DNA of 64,000 nucleotides from Antarcticibacterium sp. 1MA-6-2 (GTDB lineage: Bacteria > Bacteroidota > Bacteroidia > Flavobacteriales > Flavobacteriaceae), in the NCBI RefSeq assembly GCF_021535135.1, contig NZ_CP091036.1, positions 3,534,001 through 3,598,000 on the forward strand, read 5' to 3'. Positions 29,458 to 41,090 of the stretch are shown in pieces; position 1 is the first letter of the stretch; each line of letters starts with the position of its first letter. The notes beneath the pieces are model-generated. The model was not told the origin of the DNA, made no database searches, and saw only the letters and a program-made list of their open reading frames with translations. The position numbers and the translations under genes are program-made.

Positions 29458-32400
29458 ATGAAAGAAACAACTACTACTAAATTTTTCAGGAAAAAAACCT
29501 GTTCAAAAATGAGAAAAGGCAAAATGTCTCTGCTGGGTCTATTTCTAATTTTTCTTGGCTCGGTAGCTCAACCTACCTTCGCCTTTCAGCAGGATGATGG
29601 TTCAATTACTGTTAGCGGTACAGTCACAGATAGTAATGGCATGCCTCTGCCAAGTGTGAATGTTCAGGAATTAAACACCACAAATGGTGTTCTAACAGAC
29701 TTCGATGGGAATTATTCTATTAAAGTAAGAAATGCAAATGCAATTCTGGTTTTTAGTTATGTTGGTCTAAAGACCGCAGAGATACCTGTAAATGGAGAGT
29801 CAAACATCGATGTCCAAATGGCCAATGATGCGCAGTCTTTAGATGAGGTGGTTCTCGTGGGTTATGGAAGACAAAAGAAAATTAGCGTTGTTGGAGCTAC
29901 CTCTACTATTAAGGCTGAAGAACTTGAATTGCTGATTGCAAATTTAGGAACAATGTTAGCCGGACGTATAGCTGGTGTGACAGGGGTTCAAAGAGATGGT
30001 TTGCCAGGTTTTGATGGAGCCGATTTATGGATACGAGGAATTTCTACATTCGGAAATTCAGGGCCTCTAATTTTGGTAGATGGAGTTGAGCGTTCTCTGG
30101 ATAATATTAATCCCAGAGATATTGCTTCATTTTCAATTTTAAAAGATGCTTCTGCAACCGCTGTATATGGAGTGCGTGGTGCAAATGGAGTAATCTTAAT
30201 TGAAACAAAAAGAGGTAAAGAAGGCAAACCGAGCGTTACATTAGATTATTACGAAGGTTTAACATATTTCACACAAGTGCCTAAAATTGTTGATGGGGTT
30301 CAATATATGAATCTTGCCAATGAGGCTTTGACAACCCGTGGCGAAGTACCCAAGTATTCCCAGGAGTATATTGATCTTACAGAATCTGGTGTAAATCCAA
30401 TCCTATATCCTAATGTAGACTGGTTGGACGAACTTTTTAAAGATTATGGACGGAATAGGCAGGCTTTGCTTAACGTTAATGGTGGTGCTCAGGACGCACA
30501 GTATTATGTTTCATTGGGTTACTATGATGAAACAGGATTGTTTGTAACAGACGGGTTAGAGGATTATGATTCCGGTACCCGCTTTAAACGTTACAATTTC
30601 ACTTCTAATCTCACTATTGATATTACCAAAACTACCAAAATTAATGTGGGAATACAGGGTTACCTCTCAGAAGGTACTTATCCGGGAGCAACAGGTGGTG
30701 ATGCCAACAATGTTGATGTGAATGGTATATTTGGTGCAGCTCTGGAGGTACCACCTGTAGAATATCCTGTTTTATATCCAGGAGGTTTTGTACCGGGGAA
30801 AAGTGCAAATGGAGGATTAAGAAATCCTTATGCCGATGTTGCATTGAGAGGGTACAGAACTCTTACAAAGAACCAGTTAAATACGAACCTTAATATTGGT
30901 CAGGAGCTATCTTTCCTAACAGAGGGATTATCTTTAAATGGTTTGTTCGCATTTGATACCTATAGTGCGCAAAATTTAATTAGATCTAAAAGACAAAGTA
31001 CTTATTTTGTTGATCAGGATTTTCCTATTACAGAAGATGGTCAATATGTGTTAAATGAAACATATACATCTGGTAGTGAATTTCTTGGTTATTCTAATAA
31101 TAATGGAGGGAATAGAAGATTTTATTTGCAGATGTCCCTTAACTACGATAGAGCGTTTGGAAAGCATGCTGTTAGTGGATTGTTACTCGCCAATAGAACA
31201 GATTATGTAAATGCGTTTGCCGGAAATTTCACAGATGCTATTCCTTTTAGAAATCAAGGTCTTGCAGGTCGTGCTACTTATGCTTACGACGATAGATATT
31301 TCTTCGAAGTAAATGCTTAGTTACAATGGATCAGAAAACTTCGCGCCCAATAACCGTTATGGTTTTTTCCCTTCTGTAGCAGCTGGTTGGGTAATTTCCA
31401 ACGAAAAGTTTTTTGAACCTCTAAGCGGTACAATTGATTACCTAAAAATTAGATATTCCGATGGTCTTGTGGGATCAGATTCTGGAGCTGGAAGATTCTC
31501 TTATTTAAGCCGGGTTGAGGGAGCTGATGGTTATACTTACGGCTCTAATGGTGGTAACGGTATAGGTGGTATAGCAGAAACGTTTACAGGAGTAGACGTT
31601 CGTTGGGCCGAATCCAGGAAACGTGATTTAGGTATAGAAGTAAATGCTTTTAATAATGATTTAAGAATTATTGTTGATTTGTTTACAGAACGAACAGAAG
31701 GAGCATTTCTTAGAAGAAGTGATATCCCCAATTACATTGGTTTGAATTCTGATCCATTCGGAAACCTTGGGGTCATTGATAATAAAGGATTTGACGGAAC
31801 AATAGATTACAATACTATAATCGCACAGGAATTAAAACTTGGTTTTAGAGGTACTTTCTCTTATAATAAGAATAAGATTATTGAGAATGGAGTGCCTGTT
31901 CAGCCATTTCCCTGGTTAGATCGTAGAGGGACGGGATTGATAGCCAATGTGGGATATGTTGCTGAAAGATTATTTACCTTAGAAGATGACATTGATGGGG
32001 ACGGATTTATAACCCCAGATGATGGTTTTCCAACTCAATTTGGACAAATCCAGCCAGGTGATATCAAGTATCAGGATCTGAATGAAGATGGTCAAATTGA
32101 CGCTTTTGATAGAAAAGTTCTGGGAGATGGGGATGTGCCTGCATTAACTTATGGTTTTGGAATAACTGCACAAATCAAAGGTTTTGATTTTAGCGCATTT
32201 TTTCAGGGGCAAAACTTTTCAGATCGTTTTATTGGTGGCGCCGGAATACAACCCTTTCTTGGGGATGGAGGAGAAGGTACTTTTTATGAGGCCAGCTTAG
32301 ATAGATGGACACCAGAGAATAATGATCCTTATGCTACTTCACCTAGATTGTCTTTTGGATCGTCCAGTGCCGGATCAAATAATAACAGACAAAACAGTAC

Positions 32401-32635
32401 CTGGTGGCTAAGGGATATCGATTTTTTAAGACTTAAAACTGCGGAATTAGGATACACTCTTCCTGTAGAATTAACAGAGAAAGTGGGAATTAATAATTTC
32501 CGGATCTATGCGAGAGCTACTAACATTTTCACGATTAGCGACTTTAAAATATGGGATCCGGAATTGAATACTAATAATGGTAGTCGTTATCCAAATGTTT
32601 CTGTTGTAGCAGTGGGAGGAACCTTCCAATTTTAA
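29458..32635 (+). CDS. SusC/RagA-type TonB-dependent glycan importer (one frame break)
   Basis: Outer-membrane glycan transporter, about 1058 residues when joined. Order: signal peptide (to about 43), carboxypeptidase-regulatory-like domain (about 50-125; TVSGTVTDSNGMPLPSVNV), the SusC plug signature LDEVVLVGYGRQ, plug (AGRIAGVTGVQRDG, ILKDASATAVYGVRGANGVI) and barrel ending VGGTFQF. The break at CTTAG 31316-31320 is between FFEVNA and YNGSENFAP, a strongly conserved SusC segment that normally has a Gly there. The SusD partner follows. By context the substrate is an alpha-mannan oligosaccharide. Confidence 0.92.
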
Positions 32636-32674
32636 AAAATGACCGTGAGAAATAGATCAAAAAAAATAAATAAG

Positions 32675-34477
32675 ATGAAAAAATTATTCATTGCTATAAT
32701 TAGCACAATTTTTATCGTATCCTGTAATGATGATTTTCTAGATCAGGTGCCTGATGACAGGTTAACTTTTGAAGATACTTTTAAAACTGAAGTAAATGCA
32801 CAACGCTATCTTGCAAATGTGTATTCCCAAATTCCAAGTGAATATGCTCAACGATATACAACCTCAGACAATTCCGGTCCCTGGACAGGAGCTTCTGATG
32901 AGGCGGAATACGTATGGGGATTTCATATGGGGAATTACTTAAATGTAGCCGATTGGAATGCAACAACTCAAGAGGTAAGTAATTTGTGGTCCAACTTTTA
33001 CAGAGGAATTCGATCTGCTTCCACTTTCATTGCAAACATTGAAAATTGTGCAGATTGTACACAAGAGGATATTAAGCAATATACTTCCGAAGCCAGAATT
33101 TTAAGAGCTTTTTATTACTATAACTTAATGAGATCCTGGGGTCCGGTACTTCTTTTAGGTGATACACCAATTCCTCCTGATGCCGATTTGGAGGAGCTTG
33201 GATTGCAAAGAAATTCTATAGATGAAGTAACTCAATATATCACTTCTGAAATGGATATAGCTATTCAAGATCTTGAAAATGTTTCCTTTGAAGAGACCAG
33301 TGAGGCTGGAAGAGTGGGTGTTCCTTTTGCAATGTTTGTTAAGCAAAAAACGCTCTTGTTTGCAGCAAGTCCTTTATTCAATGGGAATACACAATATTCA
33401 GACTTTGTAAATTCAGAAGGTGAGAATTTAATTCCTCAAACTTATAATGAGCAAAAGTGGAAAGCAGCAGCAGATGTTTCCAAAGCTTTCATTGAAATGT
33501 TCGTTCCGAATAAATTTAGATTATATACCGAACAGAATTCTGACGGTTCTTTAAATCCCTATCTATCGGTTCGTAATGTCATGATTACCGATTTTAATGA
33601 AGAAATAATTTATGCGCGTCCACGAGGTGGAGATGCTTACACGTATGATATTACTCCTTATCATCTTGGTGCAGACGGTTGTAACAGAGGTGGCGGTGGC
33701 TTGAGTGCAACCCAGGCAGCAGTAGATGCTTTTTTTACGTCAAACGGTAGGTCCATAGATGACCCTCAGGCTAATTATACTGAAGATGGATTTTCAGAAT
33801 TTCAGGCACCCTTTGATTTTACTACCAGAACAACCTACAATCCCTGGACTAATCGAGAGCCTCGTTTTTACAATAGTATAACGTACAATGGAGCACTGTG
33901 GTTAAACCGTGGAGGTGGAGATATATTTACTAAAACCTGGTATGGTGGTAACTCAGGAAGAAGAGCTGGTACAAATGATTATCCTCCAACGGGATATGTT
34001 GTTAGAAAATCTTACCCTGTGGGAGAATGTTACCCCTCCAGAGCCTTACCTATGTTTAGGTTAGCAGAATTATATCTGGATTATGTTGAGGCCTTGAATG
34101 AGTATGATCCGGGAAATGCTGATATCCTGAAATACCTGAACCTCATAAGAGAACGAGCAGGCATTCCTCTTTACGGTTCTCCTGCTCTTGAAGCGCCATC
34201 ATCTCAGGCTGAGATGCGTGAAGCTATCCACAAAGAGCGTCGCGTTGAATTGTTCGTGGAAAGTGTAAGATATTTTGATGTAAGGCGTTGGTTAATTGCT
34301 GATGAAGTTTTGGATGGACCCGCTTATGGAATGGATATAAATGCCAGGGAGGAAGCCGATTTCTACAATATTGTAGAATTTGAGAATAGGGTATTTAGAC
34401 CTCAGGATTATTTATGGCCTATACCCCAGGATGAAATAAATGCTAATCCATCCCTAAACCAAAATCCAGGATGGTAA
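32675..34477 (+). CDS. SusD/RagB-type glycan-binding lipoprotein
   Basis: Surface glycan-binding partner that forms the lid of the SusC transporter; 600 residues. The start is set at MKKLFIAI, which leads into a lipoprotein signal ending TIFIVSC with NDDFLDQVP after it, the classic SusD beginning; 12 upstream in-frame residues are unlikely to be used. Family segments are SEARILRAFYYYNLMRSWGPV near residue 150 (given here only as its start), RERAGIP, EAIHKERRVELFVE and the C-terminal FRPQDYLWPIPQDEINANP. The frame is unbroken. Confidence 0.93.
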   Translation: MKKLFIAIISTIFIVSCNDDFLDQVPDDRLTFEDTFKTEVNAQRYLANVYSQIPSEYAQRYTTSDNSGPWTGASDEAEYVWGFHMGNYLNVADWNATTQEVSNLWSNFYRGIRSASTFIANIENCADCTQEDIKQYTSEARILRAFYYYNLMRSWGPVLLLGDTPIPPDADLEELGLQRNSIDEVTQYITSEMDIAIQDLENVSFEETSEAGRVGVPFAMFVKQKTLLFAASPLFNGNTQYSDFVNSEGENLIPQTYNEQKWKAAADVSKAFIEMFVPNKFRLYTEQNSDGSLNPYLSVRNVMITDFNEEIIYARPRGGDAYTYDITPYHLGADGCNRGGGGLSATQAAVDAFFTSNGRSIDDPQANYTEDGFSEFQAPFDFTTRTTYNPWTNREPRFYNSITYNGALWLNRGGGDIFTKTWYGGNSGRRAGTNDYPPTGYVVRKSYPVGECYPSRALPMFRLAELYLDYVEALNEYDPGNADILKYLNLIRERAGIPLYGSPALEAPSSQAEMREAIHKERRVELFVESVRYFDVRRWLIADEVLDGPAYGMDINAREEADFYNIVEFENRVFRPQDYLWPIPQDEINANPSLNQNPGW

Positions 34478-34496
34478 TTTTCAATTAGCCGGGGAA

Positions 34497-34524
34497 TTTG
34501 CCCCTCTTAATTGAGAGGGGCAAA
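34497..34524 (+). terminator. Hairpin terminator or attenuator after SusD
   Basis: Perfect 11-bp stem TTTGCCCCTCT/AGAGGGGCAAA after the SusD stop, with a weak T-tract (ATCTTTT). Downstream genes have the same orientation, so it may reduce rather than abolish read-through. Confidence 0.6.
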
Positions 34525-34597
34525 ATCTTTTAAAATAATTTAAAAATTTACAGATAGACATACCTTTTTTGATGAATACTAAAAAACATTATGTATT

Positions 34598-36409
34598 ATG
34601 AAAAGAATTACATCGCAAATACTTTTGGTGGGACTATTCTTATTTTTACAATCATGTGAAGAAGATAATAGCTCATTTATAGATGGCTTACCAGATTCAA
34701 TTGTAAACACAGATCCTGAGGGTTCGCCTCCCAGAGGCTTTACGGAAAATTATAACGGCCACGACGAAATACTAAACAGGCAAATTTTATCTGGTTCGGT
34801 AGGTGTTTATTATGATCCCGAAGTAGATCGCTCTATAGAATGGCCACTTGAGTTTTTTCCGAATGCCTGGAGTTATATAACCAATACGTATGGAAAAATT
34901 GGTTCAGTAAATAGTCTTTATGTTGTAGGACATGGTGAGGAAAAACCGAGTTTTTTCTCCACTTATTTCGACGAGGAAACAGGAAATAGAAATATTATCG
35001 ATTTTCCAATATTGAATTCTGAAATGACTCCGGAAACGACAGATGAGGCCATAATGTTGTTGGCTGATTTAGTTGAAAATGCGAATAATAATGTAAAAAC
35101 AGCGCCAGGCTCAGAAGTTTGGGGAGATGCATTTACAGAAATTTTTACTTATGATCTCTATGTGGGTCTTGGAATGGAAGCAGATGCTGAAAGAGTTAAG
35201 GCAGAGTACATGGAAACTACATTTAATGGAGTTAACTGGTTCCGCGATTTCTTCCTTCCATTGTATGAGACTTATGATGGTGCAACCACCTTCCGAAGAT
35301 TTTTTAATTTATTATCATCCAATTATCCAATTGACGGCGACCAATATGCTAGAAATTTAACTTTAGGTGAAATAGTACACTTTTTTAGTGGATCTACAGG
35401 TGACGATTTAGAAGACCTCGCACAAGCTGCATTTAATTTTGGTGATGTTAATCAACAGGAATTGTTGCAGGCACGAGGTGAGTTTCCTAGTTTGAATTAT
35501 CCGTTTGAACCTGCTTCAGAATTAATAGATGTGACGAGTGTAGGAAATGCCAGGATAGAGGTTAGCAGTGAAAATGGTTCTGGTCCAGAAGGTGGAGAAG
35601 GATCTACCAAATTAATAGATAACAATCTTTCGACCAAATTCCTTACATCAGGCTTTCCAAAGGAATTTTATATGCAACAAGTTTTTGAAACACCACAGGT
35701 TGTAAATCGTTATACTTTTACCTCTGGTAATGACGCCCCAGACAGGGATTATAAAACCTGGGTATTACTGGGTTCCAATGATGGTGGAAATTTTGAAGAA
35801 TTAGATTCGAGAACTGATATTACCTTCTCGGAAAGGAACCAAACAAAGGAGTTTATTTTTGAAAATGAACAGGCTTTTAGGTACTATAGAATTAGATTGG
35901 ATGCCAATAATGGAGGAGGTCTTATACAGCTCTCGGAGTGGAGATTAATAAATCTAAAGCTGCTTACTTTTGGACCACAGGATGTTACTGGTCTAGGAAT
36001 ATTAACAGTAAACCAAGAAAATAGAAGTGGTGCAGACTCTAATGAAGGTTCAACAAAATTAGTAGATAATGATCTTACTACAAAGTTCTTAACTTTTGAT
36101 GTTACTTTTCCATTGGACCTTACGCTAAACTTTTCACCAGGGGTGAGGGTAACTAAATACTCCTTAACCTCGGCGAATGACGCATCTGAAAGGGATCCGA
36201 AAAGCTGGACGCTGTACGGTTCGAATGATAATGAGAATTTTACTCAAATCGATCAAAGGACAGATATAGTTTTTGATGAAAGAGGACAAACTAAGGAGTT
36301 TTTGGTTGGTGATAATATGGATACATACACTTACTATAAACTGGAGATAAATGCTAATGGTGGAGCCAGTCTTTTCCAGGTTGCAGAATGGCGTCTATTT
36401 GCAGAATAA
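34598..36409 (+). CDS. Lipoprotein: degenerate BSP-peptidase-like domain plus two F5/8 type C (CBM32-like) domains
   Basis: Surface lipoprotein of 603 residues (signal ending FLFLQSC). Residues about 45-305 resemble the peptidase-like protein encoded at 41778: VGVYYDPEVDRSIEWPLEFF here against the DVDRTIEWPKTIL stretch there, and LTLGEIVHFFSGSTGDDLEDL against MGEFVHFWSGAAGEDLQPL. The zinc-binding HEVGH of the relative is replaced by ADLVENA, so it is probably not a protease and may bind substrate. Two similar discoidin-like domains follow (about 308-455 and 462-603), each with STKL(I/V)DN(N/D)L(S/T)TKFLT and a YY(R/K)(I/L) strand, typical carbohydrate-binding modules. Likely role: binding mannoprotein at the cell surface. 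Confidence 0.75.
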   Translation: MKRITSQILLVGLFLFLQSCEEDNSSFIDGLPDSIVNTDPEGSPPRGFTENYNGHDEILNRQILSGSVGVYYDPEVDRSIEWPLEFFPNAWSYITNTYGKIGSVNSLYVVGHGEEKPSFFSTYFDEETGNRNIIDFPILNSEMTPETTDEAIMLLADLVENANNNVKTAPGSEVWGDAFTEIFTYDLYVGLGMEADAERVKAEYMETTFNGVNWFRDFFLPLYETYDGATTFRRFFNLLSSNYPIDGDQYARNLTLGEIVHFFSGSTGDDLEDLAQAAFNFGDVNQQELLQARGEFPSLNYPFEPASELIDVTSVGNARIEVSSENGSGPEGGEGSTKLIDNNLSTKFLTSGFPKEFYMQQVFETPQVVNRYTFTSGNDAPDRDYKTWVLLGSNDGGNFEELDSRTDITFSERNQTKEFIFENEQAFRYYRIRLDANNGGGLIQLSEWRLINLKLLTFGPQDVTGLGILTVNQENRSGADSNEGSTKLVDNDLTTKFLTFDVTFPLDLTLNFSPGVRVTKYSLTSANDASERDPKSWTLYGSNDNENFTQIDQRTDIVFDERGQTKEFLVGDNMDTYTYYKLEINANGGASLFQVAEWRLFAE

Positions 36410-36461
36410 TATTTTTAAGATAGTTGTGCTTCTATAAATAAGTTCAATCAAATTATTAAAA

Positions 36462-36488
36462 AAAGCCGGGATAACGATTCCCGGCTTT
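36462..36488 (+). terminator. Strong rho-independent terminator
   Basis: Perfect stem AAAGCCGGGA/TCCCGGCTTT with a T-tail, ending the SusC-SusD-lipoprotein unit. Confidence 0.85.
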
Positions 36489-36718
36489 TTAATTCAATAT
36501 TTCCAGGTCCTGAAATAATAGTCCAACGTTAATTCAGTATAAGTAAAAATTATAGATTAGAAAATATTCGAGAGGTTCTTAGCTCGATCATTTACTTTTC
36601 TATTCGACTTTAAATGCACACCTGTAATACAACTCCGCACCAAATGTACTTACCAGGATATATTTTTTGGTTCAGACGTTTTCTTTATTCTGAAGTGTAT
36701 ATTTTATAGGCTACTTGA

Positions 36719-36938
36719 TTAATATGAATTAAGATGGCTTCGGTCCTGCTGCTCCCGAAATTTTACGTAAACCGGAAAACGAACTTCACTTTTCACAAGG
36801 TATCCAACGTTTAAATGGTTAACGTAAATTTCTTTATTATCGATTAGCACAATTGATATTTTATCAATTTCATCATTACCTATTGGAGAATTAAGAAAGA
36901 AAAAGAGCAATAAAAATGAATAGAGTGAAATTTTTCAT
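36719..36938 (-). pseudogene. Possible small secreted protein, frame-broken
   Basis: Reading MKNFTLFIFIALF on the minus strand looks like a signal peptide and runs into a stop. One frame over, the segment NSPIGNDEIDKISIVLIDN continues for about 60 residues to a stop, with FPVYVKFREQQ near its end. Removing one T from the T5 run in between would join them into a ~72-residue secreted protein. It may be a gene remnant or a homopolymer error. No family is recognised. The rest of 36500-37150 holds only AT-rich sequence and one operator-like site. Confidence 0.3.
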
Positions 36939-36958
36939 AAAATAAGTTTATATTTATA

Positions 36959-36974
36959 AATAAATCGTTTTAGC
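36959..36974. promoter_or_regulatory. LacI-type operator, degenerate copy before GH76
   Basis: TAAATCGTTTTAG core, matching 13 of 16 positions of ACTAAATCGTTTTAGT. It lies about 180 nt before the GH76 start. Confidence 0.5.
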
Positions 36975-37151
36975 TAACCTAATGTGATGTGAATCAGGTG
37001 ATAATTATTTGCAAAACAGATTTAAATTTTATCCTGATGGATTCTTAAATGTGGAAGAGCAGAAGAAATTGCTATTCTATAATCTTTTCACTTAAATGGG
37101 AATGGATCCTGAAGGAATTAAACTCAAATATAAATGGCAACAACTAACACA

Positions 37152-38658
37152 ATGACCTTTTCAAATCAATCCTTAACATTTTTCCTTCTCCTGTTTTTGG
37201 CCTTTACGCTGTTCAAAAGATGAAGAAGGGGTGGAGGAACCTTTAAATGCGACTTTAAATATTTCAAAAAGCGAATTGATTTTTACAGCACAGGACGATA
37301 AAAAGAGCTTTAACATCCAATCAAATTCTAAATGGGTGATAACTGTGGAGGATGATTCCTGGTTTAGCCTCAGTAAAACTGAAGGTGAGGGTAATGATGA
37401 GATATTTGTAGAACCCTTGGACCATACTGGTACAACAAGAAGATCTTCCAGTATAACGGTTAAAGCGGGGCAAAAGGTCAAAGCAGTGAGTATTGTTCAG
37501 GATGGAGTTGAAAGTGCTGAAAACAAATTTCTTAACCGTGCTAAAATTACTATGAACAGTATTTTTAGCAATATGTGGAATGATACCGAAAAGGTTTTTT
37601 ACGATAAATACCCTAACGAAAGTGCAGGACGCTCCTCTAACTTTTCTTCCAGGCTTCCCTACGATAGAGGCTTTACCTTTTTATGGGGCTTTTCATCTGT
37701 GTTTTCCGGTTATAATGCCCTTACCCATCATACAAAAACTGAAGGTGGCTATGAAGAGTATTATGATTTATACGGGGATGCTCTTTTTGACGGTCTTGCT
37801 GTTTATGACAATTCAGATAAGTCCCCTCCCGGTTATGCATCTTTTGGGAACAGTCATGACGACCGATATTATGATGATAACGTTTGGATTGGAATTGACT
37901 TTCTTGAATTATATGAACATACTCCGGAAGACTGGACCCTTCAGAAGGCAAAAATCGTTTGGAATTTTATTATGAGCGGCAGGGATGAAGTTCTTGGAGA
38001 CGGAGTTTATTGGAAAGAAGGTGACCACAGCACCAAAAACACCTGTTCTAATGCACCAGTCGTGGTTATGGGAGTTAAAATGTACCAGGTGACACAGGAT
38101 GAGCAATATCTGGTCGCGGCAAAAGAGTTGTATGCCTGGACAAAAGAAAATCTTCAGGATCCGGCGGATTATCTCTATTGGGATAATATCCGTACTGCCG
38201 ATGGTTCCATAGATGAAGCTAAATACCACTACAATTCGGGCCAAATGATGCAGGCTGCGGTTTTATTGTACAATGTCACCGGGGAGCAACAATACCTTAC
38301 AGATGCACGAACTCTTGCAGAAGCCTGTTATCAGCATTTCTTTGAAAATTACATTACTACGGGAGGTAACCAAATGAGAATAGTCAGGGATAGGCACATC
38401 TGGTTTTCAGCAATTATGTTTAGAGGTTTTGTTGAATTATATCAGGTAGATAATGAGCCAAAATATATAGACGCGTATGAGGATTCTCTTGACCTTGCCT
38501 GGCAAAATTCCCGTGATCCCGAAAGTGGACTTTTCATTGGAAGCTTTAAGGGAGCCAGTGAAAGTACTGTTATTAATACACAAAAAGAATTGCTGGATCA
38601 GGGCGGTTTTATTGAAATGTTTGCCAGAATGCACAATGTGAAAAATGGAATTGAATAA
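37152..38658 (+). CDS. GH76 endo-alpha-1,6-mannanase lipoprotein with BACON domain (break at signal peptide)
   Basis: Cleaves the alpha-1,6-mannan backbone of fungal mannan. The N-terminus MTFSNQSLTFFLLLFLAFT leads into a lipobox Cys (CSKDEEG), but the frame shifts at about 37207-37213, just at the lipobox; the indel size is not resolved. Residues about 30-105 are a BACON domain (SNSKWVITVEDDSWFSLS, VSIVQDG). The GH76 domain follows (LNRAKITMNSIFSNMWN; YYDDNVWIGI with the paired catalytic Asp; YHYNSGQMMQAAVLLY). Length, about 500 residues, is typical. It begins a unit that includes GH92 and peptidase genes. Confidence 0.88.
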
Positions 38659-38765
38659 TACTAAGCACTATATAAATTTTAGAAAAAATGACTTCTGATG
38701 ATTTATATACAATGCGTAATAGCCAGTCTTAAATCTTGTTTGAATAAAAAGTAAATTCTGATATA

Positions 38766-41068
38766 ATGAAATTATTTTATGTTACCCTTCTATTTATTTT
38801 TTCTACTTTTTGTAGTTGGTCTACCACAAAAGATCCATTAAAAAACCTTGTTGATTATGTAAATACATTACAGGGTACAAATTCAAAACATGAATTAACC
38901 AGGGGAAATACTTATCCTACTACAGCTTTACCTTTTGCCATGAACACCTGGACGCCACAAACTAGGTAGAAACGGTGATGGCTGGAAATATCAATACTTT
39001 AAAGATTCCATTAGAGGGTTTCAACAGGCGCATCAATGTAGTTCCTGGAGCAACGATTATGCAGTCTTCTCTTTGATGCTTAGGTTGTTGGAAAACTGGT
39101 GCTGGACGATGAGGCCAGGGCAGCAAAGTTTAGTCACGAAAAGGAAGTAGCCAAACCTTATTTCTACAAGGTAGAGCTTGAAAATAATATAACTACAGAA
39201 ATGTCGCCTACAGAAAGAGGTGTGCATATCCGTTTCTCTTTTCCCAAAAATCAGGATGCTTTTGTTGTCCTTGATGGATATACAGGAAGAAGTGAAGTTA
39301 ACATAGATGTAAAAAATAGAAGAATAACGGGCTATGTTCACAATGGAAGAGGGATGCAAAGATTTGAAAACTTCAAAAATTACTTTGTAATTCAATTTGA
39401 CAAACCTTTTGTAACAACTGGAATTTGGGAAAACAGGAATGGCAAAAAATGGGAGAACAAGACTTCAGAAGAAGGGGAAGGTATTGGTGCATATATTAGA
39501 TTTAAGGATGGGCAAACGGTCCAGGCTAAAATCGCTTCTTCCTACATCAGCGCCGAACAGGCTGAACTTAATCTTGAAACAGAATTAGGGAAACATCGAA
39601 AATTAGAAGACACCAGGGCGGCCGCTAAAGATATTTGGAACAGGCATCTAAACAAAATAGTTGTTGAAGGAGGTACTGAGGAGCAAATGAAAACCTTTTA
39701 CTCCTGCTTTTTTAGAGCCAGTTTATTTTCCCGGAAATTTTATGAAATAAACAAAGAAGGAGAACCCTACTACTATAGCCCTTACGATGGAAAGGTCCAT
39801 GACGGTTATATGTATACAGATACCTAGGCTTTTGGGATACTTTTAGAGCCCAGTTTCCTCTTAACGCTCTTTTATATCCAGAAATGCAGGGGAGGTATGT
39901 TGCAGCACTGCTTGATGCACAGGAACAATGCGGCTGGTTGCCATCATGGTCTTTCCCAAGTGAAGCCGGGAGTATGATAGGAAACCATGCAATATCCCTA
40001 CTTGCAGATGCCTGGGCGAAAGGAATTAGAACTTTTGATCCTGAACAGGCCCTTGATGCTTATTATCATGAAGCAACAAACAAAGGACCGTGGGGTCCCG
40101 CCAATGGAAGACATGGGTGGAAGGAATATTTCACTTTAGGTTATGTTCCTTATCCTGAAATTCGTGAAGCGACAGCTAAAACTTTAGAATATGCCTATGA
40201 CGACTGGTGTGGTTATACGCTTGCTGATATGACTAAGAATCAATTCTATAAGGATGTTTTTGGCCGTCAAATGTATAACTATAAAAATGTTTATGATCCC
40301 AAAACCGGCTTTATGAGAGGCAGGAAATCCAATGGAGATTGGGTAGAAAATTTTGACCCATATGAGTGGGGTGGGCCTTATACAGAGGGAAATGCATGGC
40401 ATTACCTCTGGTCAGTTTTTCAGGACCCACAGGGATTAATAGATTTAATGGGTGGAGAAGAGAATTTTAATAAAAAGCTGGATTCAGTTTTTACTGTTCC
40501 GAACACTATAAATGTAGGGACTTACGGAGGAAGGATTCATGAGATGACCGAAATGGAAATGGCCAATATGGGACAGTACGCTCACGGTAATCAACCCATT
40601 CAACACATGATCTATCTATACAACTATTCCCGTGCACCATGGAAGGCCCAAAGCAGAGCACGTGAGATAATGGAAAAAATGTATAATTCTACAGAAAATG
40701 GCTATCCAGGAGATGAAGACCAGGGGCAAACCTCGTCCTGGTATGTTTTAAGTGCGCTTGGATTTTATAGTGTTACACCCGGAACAGATCAATATGTTTT
40801 AGGAAGCCCTGTATTTGAAAAAACAACAATCACCCTTGAAGATGGTGAAAAGTTTGTGATCGATGCCAGAGACAATAACAAAGAAAATGTTTACATCCAA
40901 TCGGCTTCCCTTAATGGAGCTTCTTATTCTAAAAATTATATTAGATACCAGGATTTGACCGCCGGAGGAAATTTAATTTATCAAATGAGCAAAAATCCTA
41001 ATAAGGATAGGGGAACAGACATTGAAGACAAACCTTTCTCTTTAACAAAGGCAACTGCTCAAAATTAA
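38766..41068 (+). CDS. GH92 Ca2+-dependent alpha-mannosidase-type enzyme, copy 1 (three frame breaks)
   Basis: Secreted exo-acting enzyme on alpha-mannosyl linkages, about 765 residues joined. Signal peptide, then VDYVNTLQGTNS, RGNTYPTTALPFAMN, MYTDT-x-FWDTFRAQFPL, EYAYDDWCGYTLA, GEDQGQ-type DEDQGQTSSWYV and LGSPVFEKTTI. Breaks lie at CTAGG 38962-38966 (expected PQTGRNGDGW), CTTAGG 39079-39084 (expected SLMPVVGKL) and CCTAGG 39833-39838 (expected TDTGFWDTF). The acid/base loop reads HGNQP (40583-40597), with Gln where the catalytic Glu is usual. This may mean mannosyl-phosphate specificity. It lies between GH76 and two peptidase genes. Confidence 0.88.
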
Positions 41069-41090
41069 TAACAGGAATATAGTACGTCTT

